This document shows positions 32,280-39,560 of a DNA stretch of 44,455 nt, piece after piece (position 1 is the first letter of the stretch; each line of letters begins with the position of its first letter). The stretch is taken from positions 1 to 44,455 of the forward strand of contig CACFKJ010000004.1 of the NCBI GenBank assembly GCA_902566805.1, read 5' to 3'. The notes beneath the pieces are model-generated. The model made no database searches. It was not told the origin of the DNA and saw only the letters and a list, made by a program, of their open reading frames with translations. This stretch comes from an uncultured Pelagibacteraceae bacterium (GTDB lineage: Bacteria > Pseudomonadota > Alphaproteobacteria > Pelagibacterales > Pelagibacteraceae). The position numbers and the translations under genes were made by a program.

Positions 32280-32501
32280 TTAAAAGACACTTTCATATAG
32301 CATTATAAATATTAACAATCAGCAATTGTTGAATTTAGTCTAATCACTAAAAAAAGCCAATTTTTTCAAGCAAAATTGTGATGTATTTTTGCAACACATT
32401 AATAAAAAATTATAAATAATCAATATTATTAAAGGAAGAAATTGCAAATTTTGTTAAAAAAGCAACGTTTATAATTAATTATAACAAATAAGGAGAAAAT
32501 T

Positions 32502-33440
32502 ATGGACAATAAAATGAAAAAAGTAGGGCTAACTGCGCTTGCAGGTTCTTTAGCTGCTACTACTGGTTACGCTGCAGACATGAGTGTATCTGGATCATGG
32601 TCAGTTAGCTATGATACTAATGATACATCAACTGTTACAGGTAACCCTTTAACATTAGGTGATAGTATCACGTTCTCTGCATCAGGTGAAACTGATCAAG
32701 GTTGGACTGTTGGTATGTCATACGAGTTAGACTACGGTGGAGTACTTGATGATCTTAAAGCTACTTTAGACATGGGTGATGCTGGTAAATTCACTTTCGG
32801 TGAAAGTGCTGGTGGATCTGGTATTAGAGCAGTTAAGAACATTGTTCCTGCAGCTGATACAGCTGTGTACTCAATGTCAGCAACAACAACTGCTTATGGT
32901 ATGGCTAGAGGTATCGATCAAACAGGTTATATCGGTTATGATATATCAATGGGCGACATGTCTCTAAGTTTTGATACATCAAAAGCAACAGGTGGAACTG
33001 ATAGATCTGCTTCTGTGTCTTACACAGGAATTGATGGTTTACAAGTTGTAGCTGGTCTTGCAGAAACTTCAACTGCACAAGCTAATGCAGGAGTTGATAT
33101 GGAAACTGTAGGTGTTAAATACACTATGGGTTCAGTAACTGTTGCAGCTCAACTTAACGAAGTAGATGATGCTTCAACTACAAATGATGACGAAGACGCT
33201 ACACACATTGGTGTTTCTTTCGCATTATCTGATCAAGTATCAATATCTTACGCTCAATTAGAAACTGAGTTTGGTGCGTCTACAAAAACAGCTGATGAAA
33301 CAGTATCAGGTGTTGGTGTATCTTACACAGCTGGTTCTATGAGTGTTAAAGCTTATGCTGGTAAAACTGAAAATGATGCAGGTAACGCAACAGCTGCTGA
33401 TTTAGAAGAAAAAGGTGTAACATTATCTTTCTCATTCTAA
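32502..33440 (+). CDS. Outer-membrane porin
   Basis: Signal peptide LTALAGSLAATTGYAADMSVSGS; repeated beta-strand pattern; C-terminal Phe (VTLSFSF); aggag ribosome-binding site. Confidence 0.9.
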   Translation: MDNKMKKVGLTALAGSLAATTGYAADMSVSGSWSVSYDTNDTSTVTGNPLTLGDSITFSASGETDQGWTVGMSYELDYGGVLDDLKATLDMGDAGKFTFGESAGGSGIRAVKNIVPAADTAVYSMSATTTAYGMARGIDQTGYIGYDISMGDMSLSFDTSKATGGTDRSASVSYTGIDGLQVVAGLAETSTAQANAGVDMETVGVKYTMGSVTVAAQLNEVDDASTTNDDEDATHIGVSFALSDQVSISYAQLETEFGASTKTADETVSGVGVSYTAGSMSVKAYAGKTENDAGNATAADLEEKGVTLSFSF

Positions 33441-33464
33441 TATAGTTTTATACTAGAAAATATT

Positions 33465-33499
33465 CGGCCCCTTAATTTTTTAAGGGGCCGTTTTTTTTT
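33465..33499 (+). terminator. Rho-independent terminator of the porin gene
   Basis: cggccccttaa-tttt-ttaaggggccg followed by T9. Confidence 0.95.
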
Positions 33500-34023
33500 G
33501 AGAATAATTCAATAGCTGCAAAACCATAAATATTTAATAATTTAAGTTTTTTTATATTTTTTTTATTAATTCCTCCGAGAGCAATAATATTTTTATAAGT
33601 ATATTTAGTTAAATTTTTAAATTTATTAATTCCTAAATAAGTATTTTTTTTTTTGAAAATGGAACTTATAAATATTGCTTTTACTCCTTGTTTTTCCTTT
33701 ATTTTTACTTCTTTTAAATTATGTGCAGAACCAAGAATAATAAATTTTCTTTTTAATGCATAATTGTTGTGTCTAAAATCTTTGTTAAAAGAAGGTAAAT
33801 ATACCCCATCAAGATCAAGCTTAATTGCTAATTTAAAGTTATTTGATATAAGAAATTTAATCCTTTTTTTTCTACAAAAAAATTTAATTTTTTTAATTAG
33901 ATTTTCATCTATTTTTTTTTTATAATTTCTATAAATCAAAGAAATATTGTTATCAATCTTACTTATATGATTTGGATCAAATTCATTAATAAAGTAATAT
34001 ATATTTGGTAATTTATTATGCAT
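33472..34023 (-). CDS. Divergent ThiE/TenI-like protein
   Basis: DGVYLPS, KFIILGSAHNLKEV, GVKAIFISSIFKKKNTYLG, IIALGGINKKNIKKL. Confidence 0.7.
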   Translation of the reverse strand: MHNKLPNIYYFINEFDPNHISKIDNNISLIYRNYKKKIDENLIKKIKFFCRKKRIKFLISNNFKLAIKLDLDGVYLPSFNKDFRHNNYALKRKFIILGSAHNLKEVKIKEKQGVKAIFISSIFKKKNTYLGINKFKNLTKYTYKNIIALGGINKKNIKKLKLLNIYGFAAIELFSKKNGPLKN

Positions 34024-34665
34024 AATACTGTAAAGAATTTAATTCATATTCAAGAGGAAATAAATTTAAATAATAATTCATATAATCCAAAAATTATTGC
34101 AGTTTCAAAAACTTTCAAAATAAACAATATATTACCATTAATTGAGTATGGTCATTTTCAATTTGGAGAAAATAAAGTCCAAGAAGCAATAGAGAAATGG
34201 TCTGAACTTAAAGCTAAAAATTCTAAAATTGAACTTCATATGTTGGGAAAACTTCAGACTAATAAAGTTAAGCATGCCTTAAAAATTTTTGATTATATTC
34301 ATTCTTTAGATAGTACTAAATTAGCTGATAAAATTGCAACTGAGCAAAAAAAAATAAACAAAAAACCTAAATTATTTATTCAAATTAATATAGGAGAAGA
34401 ATCACAAAAGTCAGGAATCAAGATAAATGAATTTGAACAATTTTACGAATATTGTAAAAAGCTAGAACTTGAAGTAATAGGTACAATGTGTCTTCCGCCT
34501 GATGAAAAAGATCCAAATATTTTTTTTTCAAAAATGAAAGAACTAAATGATAAATTTAATATTCCTGAACTGAGTATGGGCATGTCAAATGATTATATAA
34601 TTGCAATTAAGTATATGGCTTCCCACCTAAGAATTGGCTCTAAAATATTTGGTAAAAGAAATTAA
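34018..34665 (+). CDS. yggS: YggS/PLPBP family PLP homeostasis protein
   Basis: KIIAVSKTF; FGENKVQEAIEKW; HMLGKLQTNKVK; LSMGMSNDYIIAI. Confidence 0.95.
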   Translation: MHNTVKNLIHIQEEINLNNNSYNPKIIAVSKTFKINNILPLIEYGHFQFGENKVQEAIEKWSELKAKNSKIELHMLGKLQTNKVKHALKIFDYIHSLDSTKLADKIATEQKKINKKPKLFIQINIGEESQKSGIKINEFEQFYEYCKKLELEVIGTMCLPPDEKDPNIFFSKMKELNDKFNIPELSMGMSNDYIIAIKYMASHLRIGSKIFGKRN

Positions 34666-35153
34666 TTTATTTTTATTTTTGTATTTTTTTTAATTATTCT
34701 TAAAAGAATTAAAAAATCTTTTTTTTTTAATGCAATACATCCTAAAGTTGGTTTATAGTTATTAGTTAGGTGTAAAAATATAGCACTTCCTTTATTAGAA
34801 ATTGGTTTTTGATAGTTATAGTTTATTAAAACAACATAATCATACTTATTATCTTTTCTAAACATTTTTTCATGTTTGATTTTTTTTTTAATTATTATTT
34901 TACGATTATAGTATTTACTATTAATATCATTACACCATCCTATATTTTTTTTAATTTTGTAACATTTTAACTTAGTAATAGGTTTCGGCACTCTATCATT
35001 TCTATAATAAACAGGTCCTAACATAAAAGTACCCTTTGGTGTTGCATAATCACCCTCTATTTTTTTACTTTTAATACCCGTTTTACCAATGCAGCATTTA
35101 AGTTTAAAATCATTGATAATTAGCGTATCTTTATTTTTTAATTTAATTAACAT
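34662..35153 (-). CDS. L,D-transpeptidase (YkuD-like) family protein
   Basis: GDYATPKGTFMLG, GSAIFLHLTNNYKPTLGCIAL. ATG at 35153 preferred over the track's TTG at 35174. Confidence 0.85.
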   Translation of the reverse strand: MLIKLKNKDTLIINDFKLKCCIGKTGIKSKKIEGDYATPKGTFMLGPVYYRNDRVPKPITKLKCYKIKKNIGWCNDINSKYYNRKIIIKKKIKHEKMFRKDNKYDYVVLINYNYQKPISNKGSAIFLHLTNNYKPTLGCIALKKKDFLILLRIIKKNTKIKIN

Positions 35154-35162
35154 ATTTTTTAA

Positions 35163-35753
35163 ATGTACCAACAAAATATCATAATATATGAATTTGAAGA
35201 ACTATTTAGTATATTATATGAAATCAAAGAAATATTAAAATTCAATTTAATTTTTTTAAAAAATAAAGATAAAAGTTTAGAATTTGATGAAAGTAAGTAT
35301 GGAAATTTTTTAATATTAGTAAAAAAAAAAAATAATATTAAAGAAATCTTTCCAAAAATTAATACGAACAGATTGATAGAAATAGAGAATTATCCTTTAA
35401 AAATAGAAAAATTAATAGAAATTTTAAATATAAACTTGTTAAAGCAAGAGTATAATTTCAAATCAGAAATTAAATTAGAAAAATACTTGATAGATTTAAA
35501 TTCACGAGAAATAAAAAATAATATAAAAAGTTTAAGATTAACGGAAAAAGAAATCAATATAATTCTATTTTTAAAATCAAAAAATAAACCACAAAAAATT
35601 GAAGTTTTGCAAAAGGAAGTTTGGGGTTATTTATCAGAACTAGAAACTCACACAGTTGAAACACATGTTTATAGATTGAGAAAAAAAATCAAAGATGTTT
35701 TTGATGATGAAAATTTTCTAATAAGTGAAAAAAGTGGTTATATAATTAATTAG
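35163..35753 (+). CDS. OmpR-type winged-helix regulator with degenerate N-terminal domain
   Basis: LRLTEKEINIILFLKS...ETHTVETHVYRLRKKI...ISEKSGYIIN. Confidence 0.85.
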   Translation: MYQQNIIIYEFEELFSILYEIKEILKFNLIFLKNKDKSLEFDESKYGNFLILVKKKNNIKEIFPKINTNRLIEIENYPLKIEKLIEILNINLLKQEYNFKSEIKLEKYLIDLNSREIKNNIKSLRLTEKEINIILFLKSKNKPQKIEVLQKEVWGYLSELETHTVETHVYRLRKKIKDVFDDENFLISEKSGYIIN

Positions 35754-35879
35754 ATGAAAAAGAGAAATCTCATTGCTAAGGATTTAATGTCAAAAAAATA
35801 TAAGCCTAGAGTAATTAAACCTAAAAAGGGCAAAGGAAGCTTTAAAAGAAAAAAAAATAATATTTCTCAAATGTCTTAA
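35754..35879 (+). CDS. arfA: Putative ArfA-like alternative ribosome-rescue factor, 41 aa (not in ORF track)
   Basis: MKKRNLIAKDLMSKKYKPRVIKPKKGKGSFKRKKNNISQMS; RV-x-K-x-KKGKGS-x2-RK as remembered for E. coli ArfA (RVEKNKKGKGSYMRK); starts directly after the preceding stop. Confidence 0.75.
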   Translation: MKKRNLIAKDLMSKKYKPRVIKPKKGKGSFKRKKNNISQMS

Positions 35880-36805
35880 AGTCTTGCTCCTATTTGTTGA
35901 ATTACTTTTGATGACATTTCAGTACCTTTTTCTAAACTATCCTTTAAAGACATATTATTCACATGTCCATGTAAAAATCCTGCAGCAAATAGATCACCAG
36001 CACCCGTTAGATCTACAATTTTAAGATTATTTTTAATTCCACATTCTGCAGTATCATTACCATTTATAGCAATAGCTCCTTTTTCGCCTCTTGTAACCAC
36101 TATAGTTTTTTGGAGTTCTTTTGCAAAATTTATAACTTCATTGAAACTTTTTGCGTTTATAAGTGAGATAATTTCTTGCTCATTAGCAAAAGTGATATCT
36201 AATTTATTTTTAACTAATTCTAAAAAATGTGGTTTATGTCTATCTACACAAAACTGATCAGAAAGTGACATTGCTACTTTGTTTGAACTTTTAATAGCTT
36301 TTTCAAAAGCTTTTTTTGGATCTCCTTCATCCCATAAATATCCCTCTAAAAAAATAATATCACTTTTTTTAATTACATCTGAATTTATGTCGTTTTCATT
36401 TATTTTTCCTGCAGTTCCTAAAAAAGTACACATTGTTCTTTCTGAATCTGGTGTAACTAATATTAAACATGTACCTGTTGGTAGTTCTTCTTTCTTTTTT
36501 AGGTAGAAATATTCAACATTTTCGTTTTTTAAGCCTTCTTCATATTTAGCCCCAAGATTATCATCACAGACTTTACCAATAAATCCAACTTTATTACCAA
36601 GTTGAGAAAGGCCTACTATTGAATTAGCAACAGACCCTCCTGAAACAGTTTTTTCAATTTTAAGATTAGACAATAAATTTTTGAACTCTATTTCATCAAA
36701 AATTAATTTCATTGTACTTTTTGTTAGTCCATTATCAGTTATAAACTTATCTTCAACTTTGCAAATAACATCTACTATTGCATTTCCAATTCCTAAAATT
36801 TTCAT
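35876..36805 (-). CDS. PfkB-family carbohydrate/adenosine kinase
   Basis: GGSVANSIVGLSQLG; DLTGAGDLFAAGFLHG. Confidence 0.95.
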   Translation of the reverse strand: MKILGIGNAIVDVICKVEDKFITDNGLTKSTMKLIFDEIEFKNLLSNLKIEKTVSGGSVANSIVGLSQLGNKVGFIGKVCDDNLGAKYEEGLKNENVEYFYLKKKEELPTGTCLILVTPDSERTMCTFLGTAGKINENDINSDVIKKSDIIFLEGYLWDEGDPKKAFEKAIKSSNKVAMSLSDQFCVDRHKPHFLELVKNKLDITFANEQEIISLINAKSFNEVINFAKELQKTIVVTRGEKGAIAINGNDTAECGIKNNLKIVDLTGAGDLFAAGFLHGHVNNMSLKDSLEKGTEMSSKVIQQIGARL

Positions 36806-36806
36806 A

Positions 36807-37460
36807 TTAAGCTTTATTTGTTTTTATTGGTTTTTTTCTATTAGGATAACAAGTAGTACAAATTTTACAAGTCAAACCATAACAATCTCTGGCTTTACAA
36901 TATTCTCTACCATAATAAATAATCTGTAGATGAAGTTTATTCCAATTCCTTTTTGGAAACAAACGTTTTAAATCTTTTTCTGTTTGAATCACATTTTTGC
37001 CGTTAGTAAGCCCCCATCTTTGAGCAAGTCTATGAATATGTGTATCAACAGGAAAGGCTGGATATCCAAATCCTTGAGACATCACCACACTAGCTGTTTT
37101 ATGGCCGACACCTGGAAGTTCTTCCAACTCCTCAAATGTCTTTGGTACTTTCCCCCCATATTTCTCTATTAATTTTTTTGATAGTAAATAAACGCTTTTT
37201 GCTTTTACTCTAAAAATCCCAATACTCTTAATTAAGTTTTCAATCCTTTGCCTTCCTAATTTTACAAAGTGATCAGGTTTATTATACTTTGGATAAATAT
37301 TTTTAGTTACATTATTTACATTTGCATCAGTAGTTTGTGCAGATAACAAAACAGAAATTAACAGTGTAAATTTATTTCTATGTTTTAATGGAATTGGCGT
37401 TTTTGGATAAATTCTATTAAGAATTTTTAATATTATTTTAGATCTTTGAACTTCATTCAT
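36807..37460 (-). CDS. nth: Endonuclease III
   Basis: LLSAQTTDANVN; LPGVGHKTASVV; VDTHIHRLAQRWGL; Cys cluster near the C-terminus. Confidence 0.97.
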   Translation of the reverse strand: MNEVQRSKIILKILNRIYPKTPIPLKHRNKFTLLISVLLSAQTTDANVNNVTKNIYPKYNKPDHFVKLGRQRIENLIKSIGIFRVKAKSVYLLSKKLIEKYGGKVPKTFEELEELPGVGHKTASVVMSQGFGYPAFPVDTHIHRLAQRWGLTNGKNVIQTEKDLKRLFPKRNWNKLHLQIIYYGREYCKARDCYGLTCKICTTCYPNRKKPIKTNKA

Positions 37461-38233
37461 TTAAAGTTCAAGACATTTCTCATTGAGTAAAGGCCAGGTT
37501 TTTTGTTCATTAACCATTGTGCTGCCGTCAAAGCTCCCTCTGAATAAAGAGCCCTATCAAAAGCTTCATGATTCAATCTAATTATTTCTTTTCCGCTTGA
37601 AAATGCTACCTCATGCTCTCCAATAACTTCACCTTTTCTTAATGAGTTAAAATTAATCTTTGCTCCGTAAGGAAAAGATTTTTTATTAAGATATTTTTTT
37701 CCAATTAACTTATAAAAATCTTTATTTTTTCCTACTGCAATACCTCTTCCGAGCATTAAAGCTGTTCCAGAAGGATGATCTTTTTTGTGCTTATGATGAA
37801 TTTCAAAAACTTTACTTAAAAAATTACTTCCAAGAGATTTGGACGCAATTTCTGTTAGATACATTAATAAATTTATTCCCAAGCTCATATTTCCAGCTTT
37901 AAGTATTGGTATTTTTTTTGAATATTTCTTAATTAGGTTTTCTTCTTTTTTTGTGAATCCAGTTGTTCCAATAACTACTTTTTTCTTTAATTTTGATGCA
38001 ATTTTAAGAACTTCAAATGTACATTTGGGGATCGTAAAATCTATTATTAAATTCACATTTTTAAAAGCTTCTTCAGTATTTATATTTGGTTTAATTCCAT
38101 TAATTTTTTTATTTATTGTTCTATTTTCTGTAAGAGCTACTATTTTAAAATTTTTATTAGATTTAGCAGATTTAATGATCTGTTGTCCCATTCTTCCCAT
38201 ACATCCAGTAATAGCTAAGTTAATTTTTTTCAT
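37457..38233 (-). CDS. dapB: 4-hydroxy-tetrahydrodipicolinate reductase
   Basis: AITGCMGRMGQQI; VIGTTGF; EIHHKHKKDHPSGTAL. Confidence 0.97.
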   Translation of the reverse strand: MKKINLAITGCMGRMGQQIIKSAKSNKNFKIVALTENRTINKKINGIKPNINTEEAFKNVNLIIDFTIPKCTFEVLKIASKLKKKVVIGTTGFTKKEENLIKKYSKKIPILKAGNMSLGINLLMYLTEIASKSLGSNFLSKVFEIHHKHKKDHPSGTALMLGRGIAVGKNKDFYKLIGKKYLNKKSFPYGAKINFNSLRKGEVIGEHEVAFSSGKEIIRLNHEAFDRALYSEGALTAAQWLMNKKPGLYSMRNVLNFK

Positions 38234-38401
38234 TTAAATGATTTGATATAAAAGTACCATAACAACCAAAACAATTATAGTCCAAATAGATAAATTTGTT
38301 AAAAACTGCTTTAGTTTTAAGTTAGTTCTGAAAAAGGCTGGCAGTACTAATATTAGAACAGCAATTAAAGAAATTGCTGCGAATATTTGATCTAAATCCA
38401 T
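38234..38401 (-). CDS. Small single-pass or two-helix membrane protein, 55 aa (not in ORF track)
   Basis: MDLDQIFAAISLIAVLILVLPAFFRTNLKLKQFLTNLSIWTIIVLVVMVLLYQII; fills the dnaJ-dapB gap exactly on the same strand. Confidence 0.75.
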   Translation of the reverse strand: MDLDQIFAAISLIAVLILVLPAFFRTNLKLKQFLTNLSIWTIIVLVVMVLLYQII

Positions 38402-39529
38402 CTAATTTTTCCAGAAGCTTTTAGCTTTTTGAAAGAATTTTTTAATACTTGGGTTCGATTTTTCGTTTTCAATTTGTCTAAATTTTTCTAACAAATCTTT
38501 TTGTTCTTTATTTAGAGATACTGGAATTTCTGTATTTACTTGTACATAAAGATCTCCATTTCCCCCACCCCTCATGAAAGGCATACCTTTGCCCTTTAAC
38601 CTCAATTGTTTACCGCTTTGTGTTCCAGATGGAATTTTAATTTTTGCTTTTCCGCCGTCAACTGTTGGAATCTCTATCGATGTTCCTAGGGCTGCATCTG
38701 CAATCGATATTGGACATTCAAAAAACAAATTTTCTTCAGATCTTTTAAATAAATCATGAGAATAAACATTAATAAATAAGTAAAGATCTCCATTAGAAGC
38801 TCCTCTAGATCCAGCCTCACCTTTTCCTGCTAATCTAATCCTTGTTCCATCATCAACTCCTTTAGGAATGGTAACAGATAATCTTTTTGAAGCTTGTTTT
38901 TTACCTTGCCCACTGCAACTTGTACATGGATTAGTAATTTCCTCACCTGATCCAGAACATTGAGGACATGTTTGTTGAACTGTGAAAAATCCTTGATTAG
39001 ATCTTACTTGGCCATGTCCCCCACACATCGAACAGGTTCCTGGGCTATGACCTGGTTTTGAACCACTACCACTACAAGTATCACACTTTTCTGATGTAGA
39101 AAACTTTATGTCTTGTTTTTTTCCTGTAAATGCTTCCTCTAAAGTTATTGATAAATCGTATCTAAGGTCTGAGCCTCTATTATTAGATCTTCTGGATCTT
39201 CTTCCTCCGCCACCAAATCCTTCTCCAAAAAAATCTTCAAAAATATCTGAAAAGTGACTGGAAAAATCAAAATTTCCAAATCCGCCTCTTCCTCCGCCAC
39301 CGTTTTCAAAAGCGGCATGACCAAAATTATCATAATTTTGTTTTCTTTCGGGGTTTGATAAGACATGATAAGCTTCAGATGCTTCTTTGAACTTTTCTTC
39401 AGCACCTTTATCTCCCTCATTTTTATCAGGATGGTATTTTACTGCTAATTTTCTATATGCTGATTTTATCTGATCTGCAGAAGAACTTTTATTAACACCC
39501 AAGACTTCATAATAATCCTTTTTTGCCAT
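38402..39529 (-). CDS. dnaJ: Chaperone DnaJ
   Basis: J domain with HPD; four CxxCxGxG-type zinc repeats. Confidence 0.98.
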   Translation of the reverse strand: MAKKDYYEVLGVNKSSSADQIKSAYRKLAVKYHPDKNEGDKGAEEKFKEASEAYHVLSNPERKQNYDNFGHAAFENGGGGRGGFGNFDFSSHFSDIFEDFFGEGFGGGGRRSRRSNNRGSDLRYDLSITLEEAFTGKKQDIKFSTSEKCDTCSGSGSKPGHSPGTCSMCGGHGQVRSNQGFFTVQQTCPQCSGSGEEITNPCTSCSGQGKKQASKRLSVTIPKGVDDGTRIRLAGKGEAGSRGASNGDLYLFINVYSHDLFKRSEENLFFECPISIADAALGTSIEIPTVDGGKAKIKIPSGTQSGKQLRLKGKGMPFMRGGGNGDLYVQVNTEIPVSLNKEQKDLLEKFRQIENEKSNPSIKKFFQKAKSFWKN

Positions 39530-39560
39530 AACTAATTACAGACAAATAATTGTTGCTAGC

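Noticed and set aside
32440-32495. Sigma70-like promoter for the porin (TTGTTA ... TATAAT)
   Set aside because: Spacing of 13 nt is too short and other pairings are about 22-23 nt; not confident enough to call.
32776-32967. 63-aa ORF in another frame of the porin
   Set aside because: Overprints a well-supported secreted beta-barrel CDS; compositionally odd; no start context.
37839-38237. 132-aa plus-strand ORF, hydrophobic
   Set aside because: Antisense to dapB; Phe/Ile-rich shadow of Lys/Asn-rich codons.
39145-39420. 91-aa minus-strand ORF
   Set aside because: Alternate frame inside dnaJ over the Gly-rich linker; no independent support.
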